Part shown: positions 27,484-36,608 of the stretch, one piece after another
Layout: every line of letters starts with the position of its first letter
Numbering within the stretch: position 1 is the stretch's first letter
Assembly (NCBI RefSeq): GCF_027532185.1
Contig: NZ_JAPZSV010000002.1
Location: forward strand, 372,001 to 436,000
Source of the DNA: Hylemonella sp.
GTDB taxonomy: Bacteria; Pseudomonadota; Gammaproteobacteria; Burkholderiales; Burkholderiaceae_C
Reading direction: 5' to 3'
DNA: 64,000 nucleotides
Notes under the pieces: generated by a model
What the model saw: only the letters and a program-made list of their open reading frames with translations
What the model was told of the DNA's origin: nothing
The model's database searches: none
Made by a program: the position numbers and the translations under genes

Positions 27484-28344
27484 TCAACCTTTGTGGCGCG
27501 TCAGCACGCGCGCAAGAATGTTGAGCCCGAGCACCGCCACGGTGATCAGCAGCACACCGGCCCAGGCCAGCTGCTGCCAGTTTTCGTAGGGACTCATGGC
27601 GAACTTGAAGATGGTCACGGGCAGGCTGGCCATCGGATCGTTCAGATTCGAGGTCCAGAACTGGTTGTTGAGCGCCGTGAACAGCAGCGGCGCGGTCTCG
27701 CCCGCGATACGGGCCACGGCCAGCAACACGCCCGTCACCACGCCGGCCAGGGCCGCACGCAGGGTGATCTTGGTGATGACCTTCCACTTGGGTGTGCCCA
27801 GGGCATAGGCGGCTTCGCGCATGGCGGCTGGTACCAGCTGCAGCATGTTCTCGGTGGTGCGGATCACCACCGGAATCACGATCAGCGCCAGCGCCATCAC
27901 GCCGGCCCAACCCGAGAAGGACTTGAAGCGCGCCACCACGACCGCGTAGACAAAGAGACCGATTACGATCGACGGCGCCGACAGCAGGATGTCGTTGACG
28001 AAACGCGTCACCTCGGCCAGCCAGCCCTTGGGGTCGTACTCGGCCAGGTAGATGCCGGCCAGGATGCCGATGGGCGTGCCCACCAGCGTGGCCAGCATGA
28101 CCATGAGGAAGGAGCCGTAGAGCGCGTTGGCGATGCCGCCGGCCTCGTTGGGCGGCGGGGTCATCTGCGTCAGCGTGGCCCAGGCTAGGCCGCCGATGCC
28201 CAGACGCAGCGTCTCCCAGAGGATCCAGAACAGCCAGAACAGGCCGAAGGCCATGGCGGCCAGCGAGAGCGTCAGCGCGATGATATTCACGCGTTTGCGC
28301 TTGGCAAAGGCCGCGCGGCGGACATCGTCCAGTGCACTGCTCAT
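27484..28344 (-). CDS. pstA: Phosphate ABC transporter permease PstA
   Basis: PstA (286 residues) is one of the two membrane subunits of the phosphate importer. It has six predicted helices and the EAA-loop region [24 protein letters not shown]. It overlaps pstC by 4 bp (28341-28344) and ends 40 bp before the pstB start chosen here, consistent with one pstSCAB-phoUBR operon. Confidence 0.95.
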   Translation of the reverse strand: MSSALDDVRRAAFAKRKRVNIIALTLSLAAMAFGLFWLFWILWETLRLGIGGLAWATLTQMTPPPNEAGGIANALYGSFLMVMLATLVGTPIGILAGIYLAEYDPKGWLAEVTRFVNDILLSAPSIVIGLFVYAVVVARFKSFSGWAGVMALALIVIPVVIRTTENMLQLVPAAMREAAYALGTPKWKVITKITLRAALAGVVTGVLLAVARIAGETAPLLFTALNNQFWTSNLNDPMASLPVTIFKFAMSPYENWQQLAWAGVLLITVAVLGLNILARVLTRHKG

Positions 28345-29324
28345 GACTTGGCTCCTTCGTTCTTCTTGAGCTGCAGGAGCAGCAGCTTGGACAGGGACAG
28401 CACCACGAAGGTGATGAAAAACAGGACCAGGCCCAGGTAGATCAGCGAGGCCTGGTGCAGGCCCGTCGAGGCCTCGGCAAACTCATTCGCCAGGGCCGAG
28501 GTGATGCTGTTGGCCGCCTGGAACAGGCTCAGCGAATCGAGCTGGTTCATGTTGCCAATCACGAAGGTCACGGCCATGGTCTCGCCCAGGGCTCGGCCCA
28601 GGCCCAGCATGATGCCGCCGACCACGCCGGTCTTGGTGTAGGGCAGGACGACCTTGGAGACCACTTCCCAGGTGGTGGAGCCCAGGCCATAGGCCGACTC
28701 CTTGAGCAGCGGCGGCGTCACTTCAAACACATCGCGCATCACGGCCGCGATGAAAGGAATGATCATGATGGCCAGGATGATCCCGGCCGAAAGAATGCCG
28801 ATGCCCACCGGAGGCCCGGACACGAGCGCGCCCAGATAAGGCACGCCATCGAGCAGCCGCTGCAGGGGCTGCTGCACATAGGTGGCGAGGATGGGGCCGA
28901 AGACCAGCAGGCCCCACATGCCGTAGACGATGGATGGCACGGCGGCCAGCAATTCGATGGCTGTACCCAGCGGGCGCTTGAGCCAGGCCGGACACATTTC
29001 CGTGAGGAAGAGCGCAATGCCGAAACTCACCGGCACAGCGATCAGCAAAGCGATGATGGAGGTGGCCAGGGTGCCGTAGATCATCACCAGGCCACCGAAA
29101 TTCTCCTGGACCGGGTCCCAGACCGGGCTGGTCAGGAAACCCAGGCCATAACGCTCGATGGCCGGCCAGGCACCGACCAGAAGCGACATCAGGATGCTGG
29201 CCAGCAGCGCCAGAGTCACCCAGGCCGCGCCCTGGGCGAGCCAGCCGAAGACGACGTCGAACCAGGCTCCGGAGCGGGAGCGTTGCGCGGGTGGAGATGA
29301 ACTCATGGCGTGCTGTGCTTGCAT
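28341..29324 (-). CDS. pstC: Phosphate ABC transporter permease PstC
   Basis: PstC (327 residues) is the second permease subunit. It shows [39 protein letters not shown], which is diagnostic, and the EAA loop [23 protein letters not shown]. The ATG at 29324 lies 13 bp after the pstS stop; a second ATG at 29306 (MSSSPPAQR) is a possible start. Confidence 0.95.
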   Translation of the reverse strand: MQAQHAMSSSPPAQRSRSGAWFDVVFGWLAQGAAWVTLALLASILMSLLVGAWPAIERYGLGFLTSPVWDPVQENFGGLVMIYGTLATSIIALLIAVPVSFGIALFLTEMCPAWLKRPLGTAIELLAAVPSIVYGMWGLLVFGPILATYVQQPLQRLLDGVPYLGALVSGPPVGIGILSAGIILAIMIIPFIAAVMRDVFEVTPPLLKESAYGLGSTTWEVVSKVVLPYTKTGVVGGIMLGLGRALGETMAVTFVIGNMNQLDSLSLFQAANSITSALANEFAEASTGLHQASLIYLGLVLFFITFVVLSLSKLLLLQLKKNEGAKS

Positions 29325-29337
29325 CGAATGCTTCTTC

Positions 29338-30384
29338 TTACTTGTAGGCGATGGCCTTGCCCGAGGTGTCCTTGATTTCGGCCCAGGACTTCTCGATGGC
29401 GGCCTTCACGCTGGGGGGCATGGGCACGTAGTCGAGGTCGTCAGCCATCTTGTCGCCGTTGGCATAGGCCCAGGCGAAGAACTTAAGGGAACCTGCGGCG
29501 TTGGCCGGCTTGTCCTGCACCTTGTGCATCAGGATGAAGGTGGCACCGGTGATGGGCCAGGCGTCCTTGCCAGGCTGGTTCGTCAGGATCTGGTAGAAGC
29601 TCTTGGCCCAGTCAGCACCGGCAGCGGCGGCCTTGAAGGCGCTGTCGCTGGGCTGCACGAAGCTGCCGTCGCGGTTCTGCATCAGGGCGTAGGTCATCTT
29701 GTTCTGCTTCACATAGGCGTACTCGACGTAGCCGATGGAGTTGGGCAGACGGCCCACGAAGGCGGCCACGCCCTCGTTGCCCTTGCCGCCGGCGCCCGTG
29801 GGCCAGTTCACGGCGGTGCCTTCACCGACCTTGTCCTTCCACTCGGTGCTGACCTTGCTCAGATAGTTGGTGAACAGGAAGGTGGTGCCCGAGCCGTCGG
29901 CGCGGCGCACGGGAGCGATGGCGGCGTCGGGCAGCTTCACGCCGGGGTTCAGGGCCGTGATGGCCGGGTCCGTCCACTTGGTGATCTTGCCCAGGTAGAT
30001 GTCGGCGATCAGCTGGCCGGTCAGCTTGAGCTGGCCCGGGGCCACGCCCTGGATGTTCACGACGGGGATCACACCACCGATCACGGTGGGGAACTGCAGC
30101 TGGTTCTTCTTGGCCAGCTCCTCGTCCTTCAGGGGCATGTCGGAGGCGCCGAAGTCCACGGTCTTGGCGTCGATCTGGCGGATGCCGGCGCCCGAACCCA
30201 CGGACTGGTAGTTGACCTTGTTGCCCGTGGTCTTGGCGTATTCGGAAGCCCACTTGGCATACAGCGGGGCCGGGAAGCTGGCGCCGGCGCCGGTCACGTC
30301 CTGGGCGACAGCCGTACCGGCCAGCAGCAGAGAGGCGCTGGCCGCAAGGCCCAGCATCGTCGAGAACTTCAAGCTAGCTTTCAT
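29338..30384 (-). CDS. pstS: Phosphate-binding periplasmic protein PstS
   Basis: PstS (348 residues) captures phosphate in the periplasm. The signal peptide ends in AGTAVA-Q, followed by [21 protein letters not shown], and the phosphate-binding residues lie in [11 protein letters not shown] and DFGASDMPL. It begins the pst operon and is preceded by a Pho box (30438-30455) with a -10 TAAATT at the expected distance. Confidence 0.96.
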   Translation of the reverse strand: MKASLKFSTMLGLAASASLLLAGTAVAQDVTGAGASFPAPLYAKWASEYAKTTGNKVNYQSVGSGAGIRQIDAKTVDFGASDMPLKDEELAKKNQLQFPTVIGGVIPVVNIQGVAPGQLKLTGQLIADIYLGKITKWTDPAITALNPGVKLPDAAIAPVRRADGSGTTFLFTNYLSKVSTEWKDKVGEGTAVNWPTGAGGKGNEGVAAFVGRLPNSIGYVEYAYVKQNKMTYALMQNRDGSFVQPSDSAFKAAAAGADWAKSFYQILTNQPGKDAWPITGATFILMHKVQDKPANAAGSLKFFAWAYANGDKMADDLDYVPMPPSVKAAIEKSWAEIKDTSGKAIAYK

Positions 30385-30437
30385 GGAATGACTCCTGGTT
30401 GATTGACTGGAAAGCAGGCTGAATTTACGAAGCTTTT

Positions 30438-30455
30438 ATGACAGGGGCGTGACAT
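30438..30455 (-). promoter_or_regulatory. Pho box of pstS
   Basis: On the minus strand the site reads ATGTCAC-GCCC-CTGTCAT, two half-sites 11 bp apart as PhoB requires. A -10 hexamer TAAATT (30422-30427) follows after 10 bp, the standard arrangement in which the Pho box replaces the -35. Confidence 0.85.
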
Positions 30456-30499
30456 ATCCCCCACGCCGCGAGTGTAGCGCGCCGGCGATTTTCAAAATG

Positions 30500-30517
30500 C
30501 CGTCACAACAATGTCAC
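30500..30517 (+). promoter_or_regulatory. Pho box before the fasciclin gene
   Basis: CCGTCAC-AACA-ATGTCAC gives two GTCAC cores 11 bp apart, directed toward the fasciclin gene; TACCCT 10 bp downstream could serve as a poor -10. With the pstS box it forms a divergent PhoB-controlled region. Confidence 0.6.
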
Positions 30518-30565
30518 ACGTCACCAATACCCTTTGGGTTCTTCTTTCTTACTCAGGAGCCCATG

Positions 30566-31063
30566 ATGAACAAGACCAGCTTCACCCGCCGTATCGTCCT
30601 TGCCACCGCCGTGGCCTGGGGCCTGGCCGGCTGCGCCAGCATGAACCAGCCCGCCAATCTGGCCGACACCCTGGCCCGCGACCCGCAGCTCAGCACCCTC
30701 AACAGCCTGGTCCAGAAGGCCGGCCTGCAGGAGACGCTGAAGTCCGGCACGTTCACCGTCTTCGCGCCCAATAACGACGCCTTCAAGGCCGTGCCCGCCA
30801 AGACCCTGGAAGAGCTGGCGGCCAACCCGGCCCGCCTCAAGGAGGTGATCACCTACCACGTGGTAGCTGGCAAGGTCATGGCCGCCGATGTGAAGACCGG
30901 CCCGGCCAAAACCGTGCAGGGTGCCAACGTGGCCCTGGCCCGCGCCGGCGCCTTCGTCACCGTGGAAGACGCCCTCGTGACCCGCGCCGACGTGGCCGCC
31001 ACCAATGGTGTGGTGCACGTGGTCGACCGCGTGCTGATGCCCCCGGCACCGGCTCGCCGCTGA
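30566..31063 (+). CDS. Fasciclin-domain lipoprotein
   Basis: The product (165 residues) has a lipoprotein signal with lipobox GLAGC and one fasciclin/FAS1 domain: the H1 motif TFTVFAPNNDAFK and the H2-like motif NGVVHVVDRVLMP, with YHVVAGKVMAADV between them. FAS1 domains mediate adhesion or protein contacts. Start: ATGs at 30563 and 30566; the AGGAG is 6 bp from the second. Its position opposite pstS and behind a Pho-box-like site suggests phosphate regulation. Followed by a strong hairpin terminator. Confidence 0.88.
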   Translation: MNKTSFTRRIVLATAVAWGLAGCASMNQPANLADTLARDPQLSTLNSLVQKAGLQETLKSGTFTVFAPNNDAFKAVPAKTLEELAANPARLKEVITYHVVAGKVMAADVKTGPAKTVQGANVALARAGAFVTVEDALVTRADVAATNGVVHVVDRVLMPPAPARR

Positions 31064-31101
31064 AGCCGCAGCGCCGCCGTATGGCCGGCGCGCCCACCCG
31101 T

Positions 31102-31126
31102 GCAGGCCCACCCCCGGTGGGCCTGC
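31102..31126 (+). terminator. Hairpin terminator after fasciclin gene
   Basis: GCAGGCCCACC and GGTGGGCCTGC form a perfect 11 bp stem with a CCC loop; only a weak T stretch (CATTTG) follows. Confidence 0.6.
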
Positions 31127-31141
31127 GCATTTGAGATCTTC

Positions 31142-32314
31142 ATGTTCCGTGCCCTCACCGTGACTCGAACGTCCTCTCCCGCCCCCACGCGCCGCCAGCT
31201 CCTGCTGGCCGCCGCCAGCCTGCCCCTGCTGGGTGCTGCCCACGCCCAGGCGCCGCGGCCCGCAACGCTTGCGCGTGCACCCGAGATCGTGCAGATCGTC
31301 GACAGCGCCACCGACCAGCTCGATGTCTCGCGCGACTTCCTCATCGGCTCACGCGCCGCGTGGCAGGAGTTCAATGCCCGTGGCGGCTGGCGCGGCCGTG
31401 CCGTGCAGCACACCGTGATCGAGGTGGATGGCAGCCCCGCCAGCCTGCGCCAGGCAGTGGAGACCGTGCGCGCCCTGCCCGCCTGCGTGGCCCTGTGCGG
31501 TACCGCGGGGGACCGCACCGCCGCCCAGCTGGTGGAGCTCTTGCGCCTGGACCCGCTGGAGATCGCCCACGCCGCACCCTGGCTGCACCAGGACCTGGCC
31601 GCGGGCGCCGAACAGCGCACCTTCCCCATCTTCGCCTCGCGCCAGGAGCAGATCGCCCACGCGCTGCGCTCGCTCTCGGTCATCGGCGTGCCCGAGCTCG
31701 GCGTGGTCTATGCCTCCGCGCAGGAACAGCGCCTCTACGAGAACGAGGTCCAGCGCATCGTGCGCACCCTGCAGCTGCAGCTGCGCCTGCAGACCTACGC
31801 GCCCGCCGGCAGCCTGCAGGAGCTGGGCCGCAAGCTCACGGCCCAGACCCCGCCCATCCTGCTCCTCGTCGGCGGCACGCCCGAGCTCGCACAGTTCACC
31901 CAGGGCCTGGAGCGGCAGGACCGCCAGCGCTACGTCATCGGCCTGGCCGACGTGAACCTGCAGACGCTCAACCAGCTCGGCTCGTCGCGCAACACCCCCG
32001 TGATGGCCACCCAGGTCGTGCCTATGGTCACGGCCGGCCTGCCCATCGTGCGCGCCTACCGTGAGACGCTGGCGCGCCTCTTCGACGAACCGCCGACGCC
32101 GCAGAGCCTGGCCGGCTACATCGCTGCGCGCTACGCCCAGGACGTGCTGCAGACCGTGGAATCCACGGCCAGCCGTGCCCAGGTGCTGCAGGCCTTCCGC
32201 CAGCGCAACCAGCTGGACCTGGCGGGCTTTCGCATCAGCTTCCAGGCCCAGCGCCGCAGCAGCGCCTACGTCACGCAGAGCATGCTCACGGCGGACGGCC
32301 GTATCTTGGGATGA
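31142..32314 (+). CDS. Periplasmic ABC-type substrate-binding protein, Leu/Ile/Val-type fold
   Basis: The ATG at 31142 (MFRALTVTR) precedes a twin-arginine-like signal (TRRQLLLAAASLPLLGAAHAQA). The mature domain, about 355 residues, looks like a type I periplasmic binding fold: DFLIGSRAAWQEFNARGGWRGRAV is the family start, as in branched-chain amino acid binding proteins. No permease or ATPase gene is adjacent, so it may be an orphan receptor. It sits between the PhoB-linked fasciclin gene and ppx, which hints at a phosphate-related role, but that is only inference. Confidence 0.72.
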   Translation: MFRALTVTRTSSPAPTRRQLLLAAASLPLLGAAHAQAPRPATLARAPEIVQIVDSATDQLDVSRDFLIGSRAAWQEFNARGGWRGRAVQHTVIEVDGSPASLRQAVETVRALPACVALCGTAGDRTAAQLVELLRLDPLEIAHAAPWLHQDLAAGAEQRTFPIFASRQEQIAHALRSLSVIGVPELGVVYASAQEQRLYENEVQRIVRTLQLQLRLQTYAPAGSLQELGRKLTAQTPPILLLVGGTPELAQFTQGLERQDRQRYVIGLADVNLQTLNQLGSSRNTPVMATQVVPMVTAGLPIVRAYRETLARLFDEPPTPQSLAGYIAARYAQDVLQTVESTASRAQVLQAFRQRNQLDLAGFRISFQAQRRSSAYVTQSMLTADGRILG

Positions 32315-32429
32315 GCGCATGGCCGCCGCCGTCACGCACGATGCCCCGCTGCCGTCTCGACCGGCACGGCGGCGCCGGAGTTCGCCCGGGCGGCTCAGCG
32401 ACAATACGCCGCTGCCCTCCATCCCGCCC

Positions 32430-33926
32430 ATGAAAAACGGAACCGACCTCGCCGCCATCGACCTGGGCTCCAACAGCTTCCGGCTCGAAATCGCCCAGCT
32501 CGACCACGGCCTGCTCAAGCGTCGTGAATACCTCAAGGAAACCGTGCGCCAGGGTAACGGTCTGGACGCCGAACGCAATCTCACGCGTGAGGCCATGCAG
32601 CGCGGCTGGGACTGCCTGGGCCGCTTCGCCGAACGCTTGGCCGGCTTCAAGAAGGCCCAGGTGCGTGCCGTCGCCACCCAGACCCTGCGCGAAGCGCGCA
32701 ACCGCGAGGCGTTTCTGGACCGCGCGCAGCAGATCCTGGGCTTCCCCATCGAGGTCATCTCGGGCCGCGAGGAGGCGCGACTGATCTACCAGGGCGTGGC
32801 CCACCTGCTGCCGCAAAGTGACGAACGCCGTCTGGTGGTGGACATCGGCGGACGCTCGACCGAACTCATCCTGGGCCAGCGCTACCGCCCGCGTTTCATG
32901 GACTCCTACCGCGTGGGCAGCGTGGCCTGGTCCATGCGCTACTTCCCGGAAGGCACGTTCAGCACCGCCGCCTTCGACACCGCCGAGATCGCAGCCCAGG
33001 CCGTGCTTGAAGAGGCCCTCAACAGCTGCCGCCCGCAGGACTGGGACACGGCCTACGGCTCCTCGGGAACCGTGGGCGCCGTGGGCGATGTGCTGCAGGC
33101 CGCGGGCTTCCCCACCGGCCTGATCACGCGCGAGGGCCTGGACTGGTTGCTCGACCGCCTGCTCAAGGCCGGCAGCGCCGAGCGCCTGCGCCTGGACGGC
33201 ATGAAGGATGACCGCCGCGCGGTGATTGGCGGTGGCGTCAGCGTGCTGCGCGCCGTCTTCTCCCTGCTCGAGATCGACGAGATGCAGGTGGCCCAGGGGG
33301 CGCTGCGCCATGGCGCGCTCTACGACCTGCTGGACCGCGAACATGAACAGAGCGACCAGCGCAGCACCAGCGTGCAGCGTCTGGCGCGCAACTTTGGCGT
33401 CGACCCGGCCCAGGCCCGGCGCGTGAGCCAAGTGGCCGAAGCCCTGCTCCAGCAACTCGCGCGTGGCCACAACCTGCCCGAGCTGGAGCGCCACCTGCGC
33501 AAGCTCGGCTGGGCCGCGCAGCTGCACGAGATCGGCAGCGCCATCTCGCACAGCGATTACCACAAGCATGGCGCCTACATCCTGGACAACGCGGACGCCG
33601 CCGGCTTCACCATGAACGAGCTGCATCGCCTGGGCCAGCTCGTGCTGGGCCACCGCGGCAAGCTGCGCAAGCTCGACCTGCAGCTCGACGACGAAGCCTT
33701 CACCCTGCAGCTGCTGGCCCTGCGCCTGGCCGTCGTGCTCTGCCACGCCCGGCGCGACCCCGACCTGCACGGCCTGCACATCGAATGGGACGGCGGCACC
33801 GAAGTCCAGCTCAGCCACCCCGCGGCCTGGGGGGCCAGCTACCCGCAGTCGGCCTGGCTGCTGCAGGAAGAGGTACAGGCCTGGCAGAAGACGGCCTGGG
33901 CCTTGCACGTCCAGGCCACGGGCTGA
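32430..33926 (+). CDS. ppx: Exopolyphosphatase (Ppx/GppA family)
   Basis: The enzyme removes terminal phosphate from polyphosphate or hydrolyses pppGpp. I choose the ATG at 32430 (MKNGTDLAAIDLGSNSF), which begins at the conserved phosphate-1 motif; the track start is far upstream inside the previous gene. The phosphate-2 motif VVDIGGRSTELILG and the adenosine-like motif AYGSSGTVGAVGDV are present, and a C-terminal HD-like helical domain has HEIGSAISHSDYHKH. 498 residues. The partner ppk1 lies 17 kb away rather than adjacent. Confidence 0.94.
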   Translation: MKNGTDLAAIDLGSNSFRLEIAQLDHGLLKRREYLKETVRQGNGLDAERNLTREAMQRGWDCLGRFAERLAGFKKAQVRAVATQTLREARNREAFLDRAQQILGFPIEVISGREEARLIYQGVAHLLPQSDERRLVVDIGGRSTELILGQRYRPRFMDSYRVGSVAWSMRYFPEGTFSTAAFDTAEIAAQAVLEEALNSCRPQDWDTAYGSSGTVGAVGDVLQAAGFPTGLITREGLDWLLDRLLKAGSAERLRLDGMKDDRRAVIGGGVSVLRAVFSLLEIDEMQVAQGALRHGALYDLLDREHEQSDQRSTSVQRLARNFGVDPAQARRVSQVAEALLQQLARGHNLPELERHLRKLGWAAQLHEIGSAISHSDYHKHGAYILDNADAAGFTMNELHRLGQLVLGHRGKLRKLDLQLDDEAFTLQLLALRLAVVLCHARRDPDLHGLHIEWDGGTEVQLSHPAAWGASYPQSAWLLQEEVQAWQKTAWALHVQATG

Positions 33927-33937
33927 GGCTCCCGAGC

Positions 33938-33959
33938 GGGGCGCCAGTTTGCGCGCCCC
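33938..33959. terminator. Hairpin between convergent ppx and DUF2845 genes
   Basis: GGGGCGC (33938-33944) and GCGCCCC (33953-33959) can pair around an 8-base loop. It lies between two convergent genes and may stop transcription from both sides, although no T run follows. Confidence 0.4.
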
Positions 33960-33966
33960 AGGCGCT

Positions 33967-34284
33967 CTAGCGTGAGATCTTGCGCTCGACGTCCACCACA
34001 GCACCGGCCCGGAAGGTGATGACCGTCACGGTGTCCGGGTCCTGCTCATGCGGCAAGTAGGTCCAGGTCTTGTCACCATCACGGCCCTGCACGATGGCGG
34101 CCCCATCACGTCCGCGCACGCGGCCGCCCATCCAGGCTTCGTGATCCGGCTTGCCCACACGAGCCAGAACCTCCCCCTCTGTCATACCCATGCGTATGAA
34201 ACCGCGCTCCCGGGCGTCTTGCGCACTGACGACGGCACAGGCCCCAAAGAGCGAAAGCAAGACGAGGCGTTGGAAGTTCTTCAT
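33967..34284 (-). CDS. Small secreted DUF2845-like protein
   Basis: This 105-residue product has a Sec signal (MKNFQRLVLLSLFGACAVVSAQ). The mature part starts with a short helix GMTEGEVLARVGKPD, the same kind of pattern seen in SmpA/OmlA and DUF2845 proteins, then two beta segments (DKTWTYLPHEQDPDTVTVITFRAG). Function is not known; it is probably periplasmic. Confidence 0.65.
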   Translation of the reverse strand: MKNFQRLVLLSLFGACAVVSAQDARERGFIRMGMTEGEVLARVGKPDHEAWMGGRVRGRDGAAIVQGRDGDKTWTYLPHEQDPDTVTVITFRAGAVVDVERKISR

Positions 34285-34350
34285 GGTGTATGCGCAGACG
34301 TGAGGTCAAACGAGTGAACAGAGAGCGGGCCTCGGCGGTGCGGTGCCCAC

Positions 34351-34390
34351 AGCGCAGTCAACGCCCGAGGCGCCGGGGGCGTTGACTGCG
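34351..34390. repeat. Perfect 15 bp inverted repeat downstream of the esterase gene
   Basis: GCGCAGTCAACGCCC (34351-34365) and GGGCGTTGACTGCGC (34376-34390) pair perfectly around a 10-base loop. There is no T tract, so it may be a protein site, an mRNA-end hairpin or a dispersed repeat. Confidence 0.7.
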
Positions 34391-34408
34391 CGCGCGGCAA
34401 GGCCGCGC

Positions 34409-35068
34409 TCAGGCCAGCCAGCCCACCTTGCGCAGCGTCTGCACCAGACCCTCGGCGAAGCTGCGATAGCCCTGGGCATTGGCATGCACGGTGTCGGCGC
34501 GCAGGTCCGGCTGCGAGAGCACCCGGGCCCAGCCCTCGGCGTGCAAAGGCAACTGAAGTTCCTCGGCCAGCTCCGCGTACAGCGGGTGGTCCTTGAGGCT
34601 GCCCGTGCCTGCGGCCAGCAGCGAGACCTGGGGCACGGCCACCAGCAACACCTGCGCACCACTGGCCTGCGCCGTGCGGCTGATCTCGCGGATCGTGCCC
34701 TTGGCTGCGCCCGCGCTCATCTGGCGCAGAAAGTCATTGCCGCCGATGCTCACGATGACCAGCTTGGGCTGATGGTCCTGCAACAAGGCCGGCAGCCGTG
34801 CCAGCGCCTGGGCCGTGGTGTCGCCCGAGACCCCGCCATTGACCACCTGCCAACCTGTGAGTGACTGCAGCACCGAGGGATAAGCCGTGTCGGGCGAGGC
34901 GCCCACGCCCGAGGTCAGGGAGTCACCCAGGGCCAGCACGGTGCTGCCGGCCGGCAGGGCCTGGGCCTTGGGGGCACGCTTGCCGCACGCCGACAACAGA
35001 ACCAGGGCAAGCCCGGAGGCCAGCAGGCGACGACGTGATCCCAGAAGGTGCGATGCCATTGCATGCAT
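34409..35068 (-). CDS. GDSL-family arylesterase / TesA-like lipoprotein
   Basis: The 219-residue product has a lipoprotein signal (LALVLLSAC) and a GDSL/SGNH hydrolase domain: block I VLALGDSLTSGVGA with the nucleophile S, block II GVSGDTTAQALARLP, block III VIVSIGGNDFLRQ and block V DLRADTVHANAQGY with the D and H of the triad. It resembles TesA, a thioesterase/lysophospholipase/arylesterase of the envelope, but the lipoprotein anchor is unlike the usual soluble TesA. In this phosphate/lipid neighbourhood a lysophospholipase role would fit, but is unproven. Confidence 0.85.
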   Translation of the reverse strand: MHAMASHLLGSRRRLLASGLALVLLSACGKRAPKAQALPAGSTVLALGDSLTSGVGASPDTAYPSVLQSLTGWQVVNGGVSGDTTAQALARLPALLQDHQPKLVIVSIGGNDFLRQMSAGAAKGTIREISRTAQASGAQVLLVAVPQVSLLAAGTGSLKDHPLYAELAEELQLPLHAEGWARVLSQPDLRADTVHANAQGYRSFAEGLVQTLRKVGWLA

Positions 35069-35092
35069 AAAAACTTCCTTGATTATTCCAAC

Positions 35093-35398
35093 TCAGCGCG
35101 AGGAGCCGCTGAGCGACAGTGCGAACAGCACGTAGGCGATGGCCGGCGGGATGGGCAGCAGATGCCACCAGTAGGTGCGCGCCGAGGCGCCTGACAGATA
35201 ACCGTGGATCATCAGCCCCGCACTGACCAGACACAGCAGCGGCAGCACATACAGCGCGGCGTTCAGCAACAGCATGTCGCGCGCGCTCACACCGCCGGCG
35301 TTGGCGATACCGCCCGCCGAGAACGCCACCAGCATGAACAGCATGAAGGCCAGGCTCAGCTGCGCCACCACACTGCAAACCACCCAGAACAAAGACAT
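35093..35398 (-). CDS. Small integral membrane protein, unknown
   Basis: This 101-residue product has three predicted membrane helices and no recognised domain. It lies 24 bp upstream of the esterase gene on the same strand, and may be co-transcribed with it. Confidence 0.6.
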   Translation of the reverse strand: MSLFWVVCSVVAQLSLAFMLFMLVAFSAGGIANAGGVSARDMLLLNAALYVLPLLCLVSAGLMIHGYLSGASARTYWWHLLPIPPAIAYVLFALSLSGSSR

Positions 35399-35434
35399 AG
35401 CCGCTCCTGAATCGCAACGATGGAAAGCGCCAGC

Positions 35435-35851
35435 CTAACAGGCCAGCGAGGCCGTGAAGGTCTCGTCGCCACTGAGGGGACATTCCAGGGCTTCGGCCTC
35501 GATCTCCAGCACCGCACCGTTGGCCAGGGCCAGCCTCACCTGCACCGGGGTCTCGCACTTGAACGGCAGGGGCAGGCCAGGCAGGCGCTGCTCGCCCACT
35601 CTCAGCTCGCTCTCGGCCAGGCGACCCATGGCCCATGCCAGCTCGCCCTGCCAACGGGCCTGCCGGAAGATCACGGCCACGGGGGCGAGATAGCCCTCGC
35701 TCTCCCCCGTCGCCTCCTTGAACCAGCCCACCGGGCACCTCACGTGGGCGGCTGACAAGAACAAGCGCAGGTCGCCTCCATCGGAGACGATGTGGCTCAC
35801 CTGGCTGTCCTGCAGACCCAGGACCGGGCCATCTTGGGGGGACGGCGTCAT
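35435..35851 (-). CDS. Hypothetical protein
   Basis: I do not recognise the 138-residue product. The ATG at 35851 (MTPSPQDGPVLGL) overlaps the stop of the upstream membrane-protein gene by 4 bp, so I use it rather than the longer track start. The protein is rich in beta-prone segments and contains an acidic C-terminal part (LEIEAEALECPLSGDETFTASLAC). Confidence 0.6.
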   Translation of the reverse strand: MTPSPQDGPVLGLQDSQVSHIVSDGGDLRLFLSAAHVRCPVGWFKEATGESEGYLAPVAVIFRQARWQGELAWAMGRLAESELRVGEQRLPGLPLPFKCETPVQVRLALANGAVLEIEAEALECPLSGDETFTASLAC

Positions 35852-36099
35852 GGCGCGCAGCGACGGGTCTTGAGCGCGAGACCAGCCAGACCCAGGGCCA
35901 GCAGCAAGGCAGCCCCAGCCAACACGGTGTAGACCAGCACGCTTTGCTGTTGGTAGTTCACCAGTCCGTCGAAGTAATGGCCTTCTTCGCTGTAGGGCAG
36001 ACCGGCACGCTGCCAGGCGACCGCGGCCAGGACACAGGCCAGGGCCGCCGACAAAGCCGACAGGCCCGCACAGAGCATGAACCGGGTCGACCGCTTCAT
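35848..36099 (-). CDS. Small membrane protein, unknown
   Basis: The 83-residue product (ATG 36099, MKRSTRFMLCAGL) has two predicted membrane helices, with a periplasmic segment containing SEEGHYFDGLVNYQQQS between them. It overlaps the next gene by 4 bp (ATGA), and the two look like a coupled pair. Confidence 0.6.
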   Translation of the reverse strand: MKRSTRFMLCAGLSALSAALACVLAAVAWQRAGLPYSEEGHYFDGLVNYQQQSVLVYTVLAGAALLLALGLAGLALKTRRCAP

Positions 36100-36144
36100 A
36101 CCGCTCCAGCCTCCAGTCCAGCACACCGCTTGATCGGGACGTCC

Positions 36145-36432
36145 TCAGGTCTCATACGAGGTGAGCAGTACGTCGGCCGCCTGCTCCCTGAGAGGGATGA
36201 GCGCCTGATAGGCGTCAGACTTGAACCACCCGTCGGCCGCAGCAAGGCTGGGGAAGCGTATGACCACGATGTCGGAATGCGGGTTGACACCAGCCAGGGC
36301 CGCGCGCTGTCGGCCCCGAAACACCAGCTCAGCGCCCCAGGGCTGCAAGGTGCCGGGCACCTGGTCGCGGTACGCGACCCATTTCAGGGGGTCTTTGACG
36401 GTGATCTGTCCGACGACGTAGGCGTGAGTCAT
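36145..36432 (-). CDS. DUF1330 family protein
   Basis: This 95-residue protein starts at the ATG at 36432 (MTHAYVVGQITVKDP), the typical DUF1330 start; the track extends it by 17 codons without a good reason. The family pattern WVAYRDQVPGTLQPWGAELVFRG and IVVIRFPSLAAADGWFKSDAYQALIPLR is a ferredoxin-like dimeric alpha-beta barrel. Function is unknown. Confidence 0.85.
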   Translation of the reverse strand: MTHAYVVGQITVKDPLKWVAYRDQVPGTLQPWGAELVFRGRQRAALAGVNPHSDIVVIRFPSLAAADGWFKSDAYQALIPLREQAADVLLTSYET

Positions 36433-36581
36433 AACGGGGCTTTCCGGGAGGCCATTGGAAAAAAAGCAAGGTTTGCGGTCCACATAGAGCGGGGCCGTGC
36501 TGCACGTTCATCCTACGATGCCATGCTGACGCTTGAGTTCAGGGCCGCCGCCGATAGGCGGAGCGTCTCCTGCAACGAAAG

Positions 36582-36603
36582 GTTAGGGATATGAGCATCC
36601 GTC
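36582..36603. repeat. Left boundary repeat of the AT-rich island
   Basis: GTTAGGGATAT (36582-36592) is an inverted match, with one mismatch, to ATGTCCCTAAC at 37929-37939. It is followed directly by GAGCATCCGTC (36593-36603), which recurs as a direct repeat at 37966-37976; GCAACGA just before it (36572) also recurs at 37961. Immediately to the left are nested inverted repeats (GACGCT...AGCGTC, CCGCC...GGCGG, 36528-36567). Confidence 0.5.
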
Positions 36604-36608
36604 GCCAG

